The position numbers were made by a program, and so were the translations under genes. A stretch of DNA of 64,000 nucleotides from Nepenthes gracilis (taxonomy: Eukaryota > Streptophyta > Magnoliopsida > Caryophyllales > Nepenthaceae), in the NCBI GenBank assembly GCA_033239525.1, contig BSYO01000033.1, positions 8,423,501-8,487,500 on the forward strand. Reading direction: 5' to 3'. Under the pieces are notes generated by a model. That model saw only the letters and a list, made by a program, of their open reading frames with translations. It had not been told where the DNA came from and searched no databases. Below, in pieces: positions 35,943 through 48,910 of the stretch (position 1 is the first letter of the stretch; each line of letters begins with the position of its first letter).

Positions 35943-38900
35943 TGTCATGAATAACTTTTATTCTACTTAACATTTGTGAATGCTTAAATATAATAATACA
36001 TCGTGTTACATACCAGTATAGATAATATATAACCATTATCTAGAGGATTCATATGGTTGCCACATCATAAGTGGCTCCCACACAATACAAATAAAATATA
36101 GTGTCGGACTCTTAAAGATGCTTACTAAAAACCAAATTTATTATTATAAAGTCTCACAGAAGTATAAATAATGACTATAATAACAAATTATGGAAGCATA
36201 ACAAATGAGTAATACTAAAGTCTTATTCATTTCATTACAAGATCAATTACATGGTTTTATACATCCAATACATTTTCATGAAAATACATTAATACGTAAG
36301 CCTAAACCATTCTTATTTTTACTCCTACTCATCGGGTACCAACTTGTGATCGTCATTTGAAAGGTTAGAAAAATAGTAAGAGAACGAGCCAAATGGTCAA
36401 CGAGGTATATATAAGTAAAGACATGCATATTTATATTTGAAATAAATATAAGAATTAGATGAATAGGAATCATATGAAACATGTATGAACTTTTATCTTC
36501 TTGAACATTTTCTTTTCTGATTCTTAACTATCATTTATCTTTATATTATCCGTCTTTAGAGATTAGGAAAAATAGGCCTTACTAGATAATGGAGTGGTTA
36601 ATCAAGAAAAAGATTGTATATACTTCTACACAATCTAAGGCTAGACCCACCTATTTATCACCCAAAGGTAGGCGGTATACTTTTGACCCAATATACGGAG
36701 CCATAACTTATGCCATCAAAAGTTTTCTCATGACAAGGGGTAGTCCTCGAGTTTCTACTATAATATCTTATGACATGTTAGGGAATATCATCCGCTGAAA
36801 ATGATTTATTAGTCTAGTTTCTTAACCGAATTTTTAAAATATCATATGGAAGTTTTTACCTTATTCTTAATACTTTTTTCTTAATTTTCTCCACTCCGGA
36901 AGAAAATACCTTTCATTCTTAGAACTTGTAAAGCTTCCATATAAACTTTTCATAATATTGAAACATACAATAATGAAATGTAATAATTAGTAAGAAACCA
37001 TAAATCATAACAGAAATCAATACATTGTCCAGTTTAGTAGTTTTGACCTTAAACTTTTACATTTGTTAAAATTTAGATTTAACATATGATATATTCGACT
37101 GATTAAGTTATCGATTCGGTAGTTGGTCTAGGGCTTGCTTAGGTTGATTTCTTTAATCCAATTTTAGCACCATTAGTTAAGGACTCAACTATCGGTTATT
37201 GACCGATTTAATGGTCGGTTTAAGGGTTAATCCATATTAGTTTTTATTATTAATTTTCATCATTTATAAATAGGCTCAATGAACTGGTTCAATGGTTCAA
37301 GGCATATCCATTAGCTAAAAATTTCAGTATGTTGGCCGGTTCATCTTGCTGGTTTGAGGACCGGTCGGGGGCCGATTTGAGGTATATTTTTACCGGTTGA
37401 TATTTTAACACTACCTCATAATATCTTGGTTAATTTGGGTGTCAGTTCAATTGGTTTGGGAACCCAAATTGGACTAGTTCAGTAGCCAGCATCAACATGG
37501 ATGCTGTCAAGTAGTCCTTGCACTTTTTAGGGGCTCAATTTAGTAACAAATTTAAACGGTATTTTGCAGCTGGTTGGTGGATATGTTAGTCTCAATATAT
37601 GATAGTTTGGCTAGCCCGGCTGTCAATTCATCCTATTTGGGTCCAGCTCGGCCAATTTTTTAAAACTGCCATATTCAGCATTAGTAGGGATGCAAAGGGC
37701 CGGTTTTATTTTTGTTGATTTTATTGCCAATTTGAGACTGGTTCATGACCGGTTCAGGGGAATCTTATTATAACTAAGAGACTTAATTTAAGAATTTGTC
37801 CGATTTATCATCAGTTCAAGTTGATATTCTAGCCAGTTTGGGTGAAAGTTATAGCTGAAAATTCAACATCAGCATTTACTTATGCAGCCAGTTTCTACCT
37901 CTATTTGGTGATTGGTTTATGACCGGTTCAAGGCTAATTTTTTCAATGTGACACTTTTATATCACCACAAGATATTTAAGTCAATATGGTTACTCGGTTC
38001 TGCCAGTTTGGGACCTGGGTTCATAGGCTACAATTTTCAAGATCAATATGATTGCTAAAGTCAGTTCGGTTGTTGAAGTGAGGCCCGATTCAGTGACCAA
38101 GTCTGCCGATTTTCATGATCTGAATTTTCACAACATCAATAAGGGGCTTAGCTTGTTGGTCACCAAATTTGAGCCGGTTCGGAGACTATTTGGTAGCCGG
38201 TTCAGCCAATTTATAGTAGTTGGTTTAGCTATTGATTTTGGCTTAAATAATTCAAACGAGTACATCTCTTGCTAAAGTGACTATATGACCAAAAACATTA
38301 AACAATTTTTGTATTAGAATAAAAATACTTAACGAAATTAACAATAAACAACAACAATTGAAGAAAGAAATTTGAATACGCTTACACTGCCTTCGATTCT
38401 CTCTTAGTTTCCCCTTCTGTTTCTTTTGTTTTTCTTTCGGTTTTCCTCTTATTTCTTCCTCTCTTTTTCATATGCCTCTTATACAATTTAGAGGCTTGAA
38501 GCTAATTTATGAGCACCACCGGAAGCCTTCTCCCTAATTCAGCCGGGTGTCTTTAATCAGCTTGATGACTCATGCTAATCTTTGTTGGTTTGGTTTCTTA
38601 AAATTTTGTCTTGTGGAAAGCTATTATTGGTTGCTGAATTCTTGGTGATACAGGCTGCTTATGCTTACTGAGGTATGCTGCTCCTTTGTTGAAGTTTTGG
38701 ATCTATTGCCATGGAGAGCTGTTACCTAATTGTTGAAGTAAGCAGTTGTGAGCTGATTTATATTTCTCCAAATTTTGGCTAAGTGTTGCGAAGCTACTGC
38801 CCAAGTTGTGCCTTGGCTGAAGGGGGCCAATTCTTGCTGTTGCCATGTGATGTTGGAGCAGAAAAATCAACCATGTGATGTTAAAGCAAAAAATCATAGT

Positions 38901-39143
38901 TTGAGTTTCCTCTCACCCAAGCATTTACATGTCACTATTGCCCATGCACTTCCTCATCAACTGGATTTTAATTTGGTTGCTAATTAGATCAAATTTCGGT
39001 GGCCGAATTGTCTTCTTGTCCTTCAATATTTATTCGATTGTCATTTGAATCTATTAATTATGTTTACACCGGTCCGTTGATTTAATTTGCACCGTAACTG
39101 CATCCCAGGACGAATATTAGTATAATTAAATTGAATCCTTATA
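35943..39143 (-). repeat. 5' LTR of element 4
   Basis: 3201 bp, pairs with 28028-31270. Its right end ...AATCCTTATA (from ...TTACA) meets GATGA. Homologous landmarks include 28390-28440 with 36300-36350 and 30600-30720 with 38470-38590. Confidence 0.92.
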
Positions 39144-40130
39144 GATGAGGCTCTGCCATCCACTTCTTTAGAAATAAGTGACCCTGTTATTAGTGGCTCA
39201 AACGAGAGAGAACCTATTATTGCTCTATTCCTGATCGAATATGGGGTCCCAATTTTTATCAATTCATCATCCGACAATTCTATTTCGGCATCTCCTATCA
39301 CTTCAATTGTGGAGCCCATCAATAATGAAGAAATGGCAAAGGATTTTCCTGCCAAAAATCTAGAGGCTTTGATGGGGTTTCCTCAACCTCATCATTTTTC
39401 ATTAGAGGTTCTAGAGGCCGAGGAGGCCCCTTAGGTCGATCCCTTTCCATTGGGGTGCCTTGAGGAATTTGATGCTTTCTCCTCTCTCCCTGGATTTGAA
39501 GTCCCTCTTCATTGCCATTCTCTGCCCCTTCTGTGCTGGAGGATTCACATTTCTAAACTTGAGGCGTCTTTAGGTCCCTTCTACCACAAGGAGTTTTTTA
39601 TACATGAGGTATTTCTTACTTGCTTATTCAAGCATGAGCTTACTTTATGACATTATTGTGTCTAATACAGGAGCTGGTGCACTCAGTTAAAGATGGGCTT
39701 CGTAAGTGTGACGTTGAGATCGCCCATCTCTCACGAGCATTTGTCAATCTTGTGGCACACATGGAGCTTGAGATTCGGGTTGAAGCTACTGTTGCCGAGG
39801 CTAAATAACTCTAGGATCAAACTGCTTTTTTGGAGAAAGAGCTATCCAAATGTTTGGTGAGATCTTAAGGTTACCATATGAGAATTTCATAGCAGTGGAT
39901 AGGAGTGCCTTACTTGAGGACAAGCTCCAGGAAGCCAAACATCGATCGGTTATTGATGCTAATTTGATTGCTTGCCTCTAGGACAAGTGTGCCTGACTTA
40001 AGGGGGAGTTGATGAAGCACTTTTGGCATGAAGAGGTGGGTCCCATTTTAGATGACATATTCTAGGTGAAATCTCTCTCTGTAGGTGGGTTGTTTACTTG
40101 ATTCCTCTTGAGTTTCCCTTAGGTTGCCTT
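39144..40130 (+). pseudogene. Antisense extra ORF of element 2, part C, with a possible short intron
   Basis: Reads on in frame from part B across the GATGA duplication: EALPSTSLEISDPVISGSNE, then NNEEMAKDFPAKNLEALMGF, LEEFDAFSSLPGF and LEASLGPFYHKEFFIHE. At 39609-39670 a GT...AG segment of 62 bp sits between ...FFIHE and ELVHSVKDGLRKCDVEIAHL with the frame kept, so it may be a small intron. The C-terminal part (VAHMELEIRVEATVAEAK, then DQTAFLEKELSKC) is probably a coiled coil. A few stops interrupt it. This protein family has no known function. Confidence 0.6.
39609..39670 (+). other. Possible 62-bp intron in the antisense ORF
   Basis: Donor gag|gtattt and acceptor tctaatacag|gag bracket a segment whose own reading frame ends in a stop, while the flanks join in phase 0. 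It is short but within reach for plant introns. There is no transcript evidence. Confidence 0.4.
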
Positions 40131-40965
40131 GATCCGGGGAATTCTAAGACTTCTCGGTGCTCTAATGTCATGGATTTTTCGGGACCGGGTGAGGGTCCAT
40201 CGTTTAGGTTTCCATCTAGTCCTCAATCTTAAGATGATTGAGTCATTCACTCTTTGGTAGTTGTCAATTTGGTGGGCATCTTTCTGTACTGAGCTCAACT
40301 CTTTTAATTACAAATATATATATTTAATGAATTAGCTAGATTTTTTTGATCGTTGTCACTGATGTTGTTTCTTTTTGCATTTAATCTTTGTTCATTGTAT
40401 TTTTCATTTGCCATCTAGGTGGTGCCACCATCATTGCCAGATTTTGTCAAATATTAGTCCGTTAACCATGTATGACTGATGGTTCCTATTCCGTGGAGAG
40501 GCATTGCAGCACTCATGTTGAGCAACCCCCTAAAGTTTTTATGATTAGACCTCTCAAAGGGGATCAGACTTTGTCCTTGAGTCCCCTAAGTCTCTAGGTG
40601 ACTGTCGTCATTAGAACGCTTTTTGGTTCTTTTAATTGTATTAACCAATGTAGTGACCACATTTTTATAGGGGTCATTCTAGTAGGTGAAGAGTTGTGAT
40701 TGTTGCCCACTTGACTTAGGGTCGGTCATAATCATTATTAATCATACAGGCACACAAATGAATAGCTAATGTAAAAAACTAAATGCAATTTTGTTGTTAT
40801 TAAAACATTTACATATCATAGAAGCACTCCATAAGCTATGGATAAGACGTACCTCCAACCATTACATACTTGGGAATAAGTTTATTGATAATACTTTTTT
40901 GAGATGCAGGGCATTCTAAGTCCTCGAAACTAATTTTCTATTTTGGGTATATAATTTATACTCAC
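40131..40965. other. Spacer of element 2 between antisense ORF and integrase
   Basis: No gene seen; it corresponds to 1441-2340 of element 1. Confidence 0.5.
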
Positions 40966-41990
40966 CATTCTAGAGGACGGCTGATACTAGGAATGGTATT
41001 TTCCAATTGGGGAACAACTTATTCTTATTGGTAATTTTGCATGTAGCCTCAATGTTCCTTAGAACTAGGCCTCCCACTTCGATTGCTGTACCTTTACCTC
41101 TTTGTTGTAATACTAGGCAACTCGCCGTTGATAAGCCATGACCCTTTGTCTTGCTGTGTCCCTGACTTCTTTGAGCAATTCCAAGTTCTCTCTCAAGAGC
41201 TGAGAGTTGCAATATGGGTCAAAACTCTTGACTTGGAGGCTGGGTAGTCTAATCTCCATCGAGATGATTACCTCGATCCTGTAACATAGACTTAATAGTG
41301 TTTCCTAGGTTGGCTCCCTAAGGGTCATTTGATAAAACCATAGTATGGATGAGAGCTCATTTACCTAGGAGCCCCCTGCATCTTTCAATTTCATCTTTCA
41401 CATGTATAACAAGATCTTGTTGGTTACCCCCACCTATCTATTTGTTTGGGAGTAAGTTACAGAGGTATGAACCAACTTGATCTTTAGGCTCATGTGGTAC
41501 TTGGTTAACCTTTTTTCGATGGATTGGGTACCATTATCAGTCATTATGACCTTGGGTTTCCCAAACCTATAAAAAATGTTTTGATAGACAAACTTAGTTG
41601 TGTTCTGCTCGATGATATTAGCTAGTGAAAGCTTCCACCCACTTTATAAAATATTCTATCAAAACTATGACAATTTTTCTCTATCCTATGGTGATGGGAA
41701 ATGGTCCTAGTATATCAAGCGCCAGTGTGTGAATAGCCAAATTGACTATAGGGCTTGAAGTTTGATGTGAAGCTGATGGGAGGTGTTTCTGTAGATTTGG
41801 TAGTTCTCTCATTTTCAATAAATTTTGGAATATCTTTTTCATGGTTAGCCAGTAGTAGCCCTACCGTATGACCATGAATGCCAAATTTTTTCCCATATAT
41901 GTGACCTGCAGATTCCAAGGTGTAGTTTATTTGAAGTATAGTTGGCCTCAACTAGCATCAAACATTGCTATAAGGGATAGTGTATCCTCT
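40966..41990 (-). pseudogene. Integrase of element 2
   Basis: Minus-strand frames show HTLESAGHIYGKKFG-like N-terminal wording (41715-41951), a core with IVIVLIEYFIKWVEA, where the first catalytic Asp is Glu (about 41645-41690), an intact second Asp block MTDNGTQS (about 41530-41555), and VGVTN in place of VEVTN, so the catalytic Glu is Gly (about 41405-41425). The C-terminal block VLRNIEATCKITNKNKLFPN and WKIPFLV (40970-41212) is the usual integrase tail. Two of three catalytic acids are altered. Confidence 0.78.
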
Positions 41991-43010
41991 TTAGTATAGT
42001 TTTTCATTCATAAGGGTGTACCATTCAACTGTCTTCTGTATGCATTTGGCTTCCTCTAGATGTTCTTGTAATGTGCTCTCTTCAAGATATTTCAAATACG
42101 ATGTCATCCAAGTTTCCTCGCCTGAGATTAGGAGCATCTCTTTCAAAACTTCTATGCTTGGGGTCATAAGGACTTTTCTCATATCCCTCGCGTATTGCAT
42201 GGGATTCTTGAGCATGGCCATTTTTTTCCAATTGATTCACCTTCTAGTTATCTTCCTTGGGATGTGGTGGACCTCCACCTAGTCGAATAGTTCTAGTAGA
42301 TCCTTTACTTTGATGAGGTACTTTACTAAGCATGGATTGGACACTTCAAAGCTCCCGGTTACTTGGTTAACCACTAGTTTGAAATTGCCGCAGACGATCA
42401 AACTCTTTGTCATGCACTCCTTTGCCAACTTAAGCCCAACTAATAGAGTATTTTTTTCCGGATTCTTCTGGAGTCACTAGGACCATGCCGCCCTGCATCA
42501 TGATCGAATGGATGACTTGTCAATATGCAAAATCTATGTCAAAGTTTCCTCATGTTGTCACTCACCTTTACCCTTCTCTAAGCTATCCAAAATTGGGGTC
42601 ATCGTGTAGACTATGAAGTTTACAAGAGCCTATCCCTTTATAGATGGTCATGCTCCAAACTCTATATCAAACTTACCCAACTCTATAATTCATTTTATCA
42701 AATGACCAAACACCTCATGTCTCTGTAAGATCCCCTTTAATGGTTGGTTAATTAGGATGGCGATCTTTTGATCCTTGAATTATGGATAGAGTTTCTTGCA
42801 AAGTGGATCAATGCTAGAGTGACCCTTTCTCCCTGTGAGTATTGACTCTTAATATTTGATCTTATTGATATAGTAAACCGACCATTGTATTTTAGATTCT
42901 TGTTTGACTAGGACTAAACCTAACATCATGTCAAAGATGGACAAGTAAAGATATAACTCTTCACCTTTTTTTTGAGAGGATAGGAGCGAGTTGTTGGTGA
43001 GGTATTCTTT
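41990..43010 (-). pseudogene. Two RNase H domains of element 2
   Basis: The piece 41991-42221 (LKNPMQYARDMRKVLMTPSI, then EVLKEMLL) matches element 1 directly after its second RNase H (EQYLRDMREILTSPSIEEFK). The second RNase H runs to about 42560. The first RNase H lies at about 42600-42900 in broken frames. The paired arrangement repeats that of element 1. Confidence 0.65.
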
Positions 43011-43990
43011 CTATTCTTAAAGGTCGACTAACAAAAGCCATTCGCCTTGGTCCCATTCAATACTTTAAAGAAAGGAAGATACTTCTTAGCTGATTTCTTT
43101 AGGAATCGGGAGAGTGCGGCGAATCTCTCGATTATCCCTTGGACTTCCTTTAAGGTTTGGGGAGGATTCATATCAATACTTAGTTTAATTTTGTCTAGGT
43201 TCGCTTCAATTCATTGTTAAGATACTATGAAATCAAAGAATTTTTTAGAGATTACTCTGAGCACATATTTTGTCATATTCAATTTCATTCGGTGTGGTTG
43301 AGATACTCTAAAAGCTTCATCTAGGTCTTAAATATGGTTGTCGGCTAGTACATTTTTTTATGAGCATGTCATCCACGTATGCCTCCATATTTCCGTCCAA
43401 TTTGAACCTCAAACATCTTGTTGACCAGCTCTTGATTTGTCTTCCTGCGTTCTTTAGATCAAAGTGTATAACCTTATAACCGTATATTCCCTGATCTGTC
43501 ATAAACCAAGTTAGCTCTTCATCCTCTAGGCACATTTGAATCTGGTTGTATCGGAAGTGTCTATGAAACTTACTAGCTTGTGTCTAGATGTTGAGTCCAC
43601 CAAAAAATCAATCCTTGGCAGTGGAAAATTATTTTTTGGATATACCTTATCCATATCAGTGAAGTCGACATACATCTGTTACTTCCCATTGCTTTTTTTG
43701 ATGAGGCTAACAATCAATGGCCAATCCGAATATTGAATCTCCCTTGTGAAACCCGCGTCAAGTAGCTTCTATCCTCCTCTCTCATAGCAACGAGATTTTG
43801 TAGAGTTGTTTCTCTATTTCTGCCGAATCGGGTTTTGTCTAGGGATTCGGCCTAGTCTATGAACTATTATCTTAGTTGGTATCCTGGGTATGTCCGATGG
43901 CATCCATGCAAATACATCCGAAGTTCTAACAAAGGAATGTCATCAATTGTTCATGTAGCTGTTCCAAAAGAGAGCCTCCAATTTGAAAGT
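43010..43990 (-). pseudogene. Reverse transcriptase of element 2
   Basis: Minus-strand piece 43317-43535 reads MCLEDEELTWFMTDQGIYGY, then KVIHFDLKNAG, and the catalytic block MEAYVDDMLIKK with both aspartates intact. Flanking RT sequence continues in shifted frames to about 43960 and down to about 43050. It is close in wording to element 1. Confidence 0.82.
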
Positions 43991-44015
43991 ACTTCAATGG
44001 CTTGCTCGAATCCAG

Positions 44016-44125
44016 AGGTGGATTCGCTAGATTGACCTTATTACAAATTTGCAAGGTGGATTTGCTAGATTGACCTTATTACAAATTTGCAAGGTGGATT
44101 CATGAGATTGACCTTATTACAGAGT
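44016..44125. repeat. 38-bp unit repeated almost three times
   Basis: Copies begin at 44016, 44054 and 44092 (aggtggatt...attgaccttattaca). The first two are nearly identical and the third is partial. The unit is not a multiple of three, so it breaks the protease-RT linker frame of element 2. Confidence 0.9.
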
Positions 44126-44720
44126 CATTTCATCTCGAAGGTCCAACTCCTCAATCAGTTGAGTTAGTACCGACTAGCCTATCTAGGGTAAAGTAGCAGG
44201 TTTAGTAAGCGACTTAGTCGCCTAACACTTCTCTAACTCCGTATGGGGTCATGAACTTCATTTTCTAGTGTGGTATTAATGTTACTATCCTGAATGCCAC
44301 TAGGTAGGGTCGACCTAATATTACATTATAGATTGAGGGTATATCGACTACTAAGAATATCAGCATTTGAGAAGTTGTTTTTAGGCACGTCCCAATGTAA
44401 CTTCTAACTGAATGGTACCTTAGATTGGAATGGGTTCATTGTCCAACCTATATAAGGGACTCTTGACCATTTCATTTGACTTCTTTTCAATCTGAGTTTA
44501 AAGAAGTGTAAAGATAAAGGAAAATTTGAAAACTTTTATTATTAATAAAGACTTGTTTCAATTGATAATCAATGGTACTGCTTGAAATAAGCGTAGATAC
44601 AACAAGAGGATCAAAACGAGGAATCATTACATAAGTCATATCGTCATTACTAAAATTAATGATATCATTTTCTATTCATAATCTCTATCTTTTGCTGTTG
44701 GAAGACTCCTCAGGAAGGTC
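44126..44720 (-). pseudogene. Aspartic protease region of element 2
   Basis: Minus-strand DYQLKQVFINNKSFQIFLY (about 44525-44580) aligns with the protease core of element 1. The catalytic Asp has become Asn (N-N-K instead of D-N-G). NVILGRPYLVAFRIVTLIPH (about 44290-44350) is the conserved C-terminal block. Confidence 0.7.
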
Positions 44721-47489
44721 TAAATCTTCTCTTTTGGGTGGCTTCATAGAGATCATGTTCACTACTTTTGCCACCACCGTGTTACGGGGTTACGCGTGTT
44801 GCTTCATGACGTCATTGTTGGTGTTGCCAAGAACATATCCGACATTCTTCAAGTATTTATTGAGGAATCCTCTCTGAATGAGGGCCTTAATTTTTTTCTA
44901 TAGAGTCTGATAATGATCGATGTTATGAATTGAAGATCAATGGAAGAAGTAGTATTTTGACTTATTTCCTCCCTCCTGTTTCTTCACAGGCTTTGATAAT
45001 TTTAGAAATTTCTTTTTCTGAATTTGCATTAGAATGGTGGTTGAAGTGTCATTTAGAAAAGTGAGGTTCAATGGTTTGTACTCCCTTCTAACACCCGAGT
45101 CTATCCGCTGCTATTTTATGGGATCTTTGATGAAAGAGCTATCGCCAATCCTCTTCTTTCCACTAGTAGATCTCAAGCAGTAATTTGAGTGCCCAGACCT
45201 TTTTGTTTCATTGACCTTATCAGTGGCAATATATGCTCAAATAGTGGATTCTGCTTCGAAACATCTTGGGCTCCTACTGAACAAGACAATTAAAGAATTC
45301 CCCTAATTGTATAGTGGCCATGAAAGAATTTAGTTTCACTTCATTGGAAAGTTTTGAGATTCCTTAGGCTTCCACATTAAATCTAGTCATGAAGTATTTT
45401 AAACTTTCATTTGGACCTTGTTGTATTTGGATAAGGTGTCACGGCTTCTTTTCCTCCCTTTCAACTCTTGAAAAGATTGGATTGAATTTGGAGCTAATCG
45501 ATAAAACAAAATTTGAGCATCCCATTTGAGGGTTAGCGGGAAGCAAATGCATATGGCAAAACCCTCTAAACCTTGGAATGCCAACAAAGTTTTGAAATGA
45601 CCCAGGTAGTCCATGGGATCAGAGTTTTCATCATATGATTCCAATGTTGGTATTTTAAACTTGAGAGGAAGTCAATGCATCCTAACTTCCTTGGTAAATG
45701 GAGATCTGCCCAATTTAGTGGAGTGGCCGGTCGTGTTTCTGTGTAATAATTACTTATCGACCTTTCCAAGTCTTTCTTCTACCTCAAAGATGGACAATAT
45801 CCTCTTCGCATTGATGAATGTTGTAACGACCAAAACTCGGATCCCCGAATCCGACCCGGACCGTCACGGTGAAAGTCTCGAATCATTTCCAATTTTAAAA
45901 ATTACACATCATTAATTAACTCAATATCATCAAAACATCATCAATGATCCTCATAAATGTATCATAAATTAAATATCTATAATAGTAATAATAACAACTT
46001 CAATAAATGACACCGATGTCCTAAAATATCAGTTCTCATAAAGAAAATCTAACAAAAGTCAAACAATAATTAAATCAAAAATCTTAAATCTCCATCCGGA
46101 AAGCCTCGAACTCTGATATAATCTCTATCTAGTGGCTACCCAAAAGTCACGTGATCTCCTTGATCCTGATGTCAACTTGTTTAATCTGGAGCCAAGAAAA
46201 CACAAGGGTGAGCCAAAACCCAACAAGTGATAATAATAAAAAACGCTAATAACAATAACGATCTTGGATATCACACTACAAAGGTCTCAATATACTCTAA
46301 CAATCTACTATATCCGAGACAGATTACAACACGTCGTAAATACGACTCTAGACAAAATAGGTCCTACTTGACCCGTACATCCAAAAATAACAAGAGTGCC
46401 AATAATCAATGGTAATCCCCTGGAATCCGACATTAACGACGATTGGGGATTTTCCTGGTCCATGTGTTAGCTAAAATGACCAGTATAATCACGATAACAA
46501 TCAATATAGATTTCACCGAATCTGAATATTTCAGAATCCACACAAGGATACTACTAACACAACAAATGAGATACTCACAATCATAGAAAATCACAAGAAA
46601 ACTCCTGGATCTTATTCCGCCACTGTGAACCAAAGGCTGCGTATATCTCCCAACAGCTGGGTACTTACACAGGCTACCGATACTCGCAAGTTTGACCTAT
46701 CCATGGTCCACAGAGACTCTGCCAAACAAAGCACAGACGTCTCCCGAGTATGCTCATCATGCTCATCTTTCGACTCTACCAGGTACGAAAGATACCTCAC
46801 ACATCAAACCCAATATTTCCCACCATGATATCCTCGATATCATGATTTATAATATTCACATGGTCATAAGCATCCCGCCGAACTAGGCAATGTAACTCAA
46901 CACCACCAGGACATGGAATCGTAATCAGATAAGCAAGACCACATTTAAGTACCATAGCCTCCCATTCGACTAGGTACTTTAATGTTTTCATATACTCTCC
47001 TCAACATTGACCGTAGGAAGCCAACGAATTAAAATACTCACACACCGAGTATAGCGCAAAGAAAACTTTGTAACATCAACAATAGAACGTCATTTGGTAC
47101 TTGACCAGGGACCGTACTCACGCCATCAAATCTAACACAAAGGAATTTCTCACAGCATGAATAATAGATAAACTCAAACCGAGATATTATATTTTACTCA
47201 ATGCAACTATTAAACTATTCTTCAATTTTGTTGCGTTACAATGTCAATAGCTAAGGCCAACAATCTCTATTTTTATTAGAGTCCATCCCCAATTAACTTT
47301 GCAAGGTTCTAACAAGTTAATTGACAATATTAATTTCTTCATACGATCAGTATAACTTCGAACACAGGCCAATATACATTTATAAATACAACATACACAA
47401 ACTGTAATTATCCTCTATGCTCTTTACCATCTTTATTTTCATACATACACCTATAACCACACATTAACATACATACATATATATATATA

Positions 47490-48060
47490 TATAGACACAC
47501 ACACAAATGCACCCCCACACACGCTTGGCAGCACAACTGCCTGCCTTACACACAATTCACACACATATGCACACACGCACGACAGCAATGCTGCCTCCCT
47601 CACACACACACGCACACAGTGCACACCGCCTTCATTGCCATCACCAATTGCGAACACTTCATGCACCTCCATCATGCACTGCCGACACAGCCCACACACA
47701 CACACACACGACAACACACCCACACACACCATACACCCACGGCTGCACACCCAGCCGTTCACCCACACACACACGACGCACTCCCACAGCAGTAGCAGCA
47801 GATACATTACCTCATGCTCATAGCTGCACACACACACAGCTAGCACCTGTATAGACACACACCAACACCAACCCGCACAAAACACCCATGCATAGAACGG
47901 CCACACTCACACGCGGTTACACACATACGGTCCACAAATATGTATATACATACACACATTGCTACAAACCCCCACACCCATCAGCACCGTTATATGTATG
48001 TATGTACGCCCAACCGTATATACACACTCAAATACACACATACGGCTACACAATCAACCG
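47490..48060. repeat. CA-rich low-complexity block in the solo LTR
   Basis: Imperfect CA repeats over about 570 bp, with short CACACACG, CACATAC and GTATATAC motifs. Long open frames on both strands here come from composition only. Confidence 0.92.
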
Positions 48061-48820
48061 TATATATTCACATCCAGCACTTTTAATCACCAAATCACTG
48101 CGTCCCATCATCACGCAAACCTCGGCCAAAACAGAACTTGATGCTCTGTTTTTCCCGATTTCTGATTTCCTCTCCTCATCCTCCAAATACAACAAAATAT
48201 CACGGTATTAGAGGAAATTTAAGAGGAACAAGGAGCTGTTCCACATTTGCTAACAATGCAAGTAGAGGATCAACGCCACGAAGAAAAATCAATTGCAACA
48301 AGGAATGAAGCATGAACTAAAAATTTGCTTACAAATTTCAAGAAAAAATGTCAGGAAGGGAAATTTCACTTGTGAATGTGAGGAGAATGATTGTAAAGGG
48401 TTTCATTTTCAAATTGAGTAGAAATGACAATAAACGGGATTCACTTGCTTGGAGTGACGGCTAGAGTTTGCGATGGTGGCCTCGACTTCATCTCAGCAGC
48501 AACGTCAATGGCGGCTTGGGTAAATAGCGGCGATGGCTTTGACTGAAGTGGTTGGTTCGGATTGGTGATGGTGGCTTTGGCTTCTATCAATGACGACAAC
48601 GGCAAGTATGACTCCAGACGGCGGCTCCTTCTTCCCCCCTTCTTAACACTAATGTCCTCCTTAAATAACGAAGTGGTCCGATTAGGATTGTGCTCGGTTT
48701 CCATTTTGGGCGTTGCTAGATCCGCGTCCAAGGTTTTGCCGCCTTCCTCTCCCTCCTTCCTTTTCCTCCTTCTCTTCTTCCCTCGTCTTTCCTTTCCTTC
48801 TTCTTCGTTCTTCATTTTCC

Positions 48821-48822
<2 letters not shown>

Positions 48823-48908
<86 letters not shown>
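48823..48908. repeat. (ATT)n microsatellite
   Basis: About 28 uninterrupted ATT units followed by nearly pure AT sequence to 49200. Confidence 0.95.

Positions 48909-48910
<2 letters not shown>

Larger units (their letters stand above)
28028..39143 (-). mobile_element. Element 4: Tekay-like Ty3/gypsy chromovirus, minus strand, both LTRs present
   Basis: An 11.1-kb element with LTRs at 28028-31270 and 35943-39143, flanked by GATGA (28023-28027 and 39144-39148). Internal order on the minus strand: primer site, gag with zinc knuckle, protease, RT, RNase H, integrase, chromodomain, polypurine tract. The LTRs differ at roughly one position in seven over the part compared by eye, so this insertion looks younger than element 2. 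Several stops and a lost integrase Glu make it inactive. It splits the antisense ORF of element 2. Confidence 0.92.

Noticed and set aside
47451..47906. Open frames of 100-150 codons on both strands, Cys/Val-rich or His/Thr-rich
   Set aside because: They are translations of an imperfect CA repeat inside a solo LTR and have no domain or codon bias.
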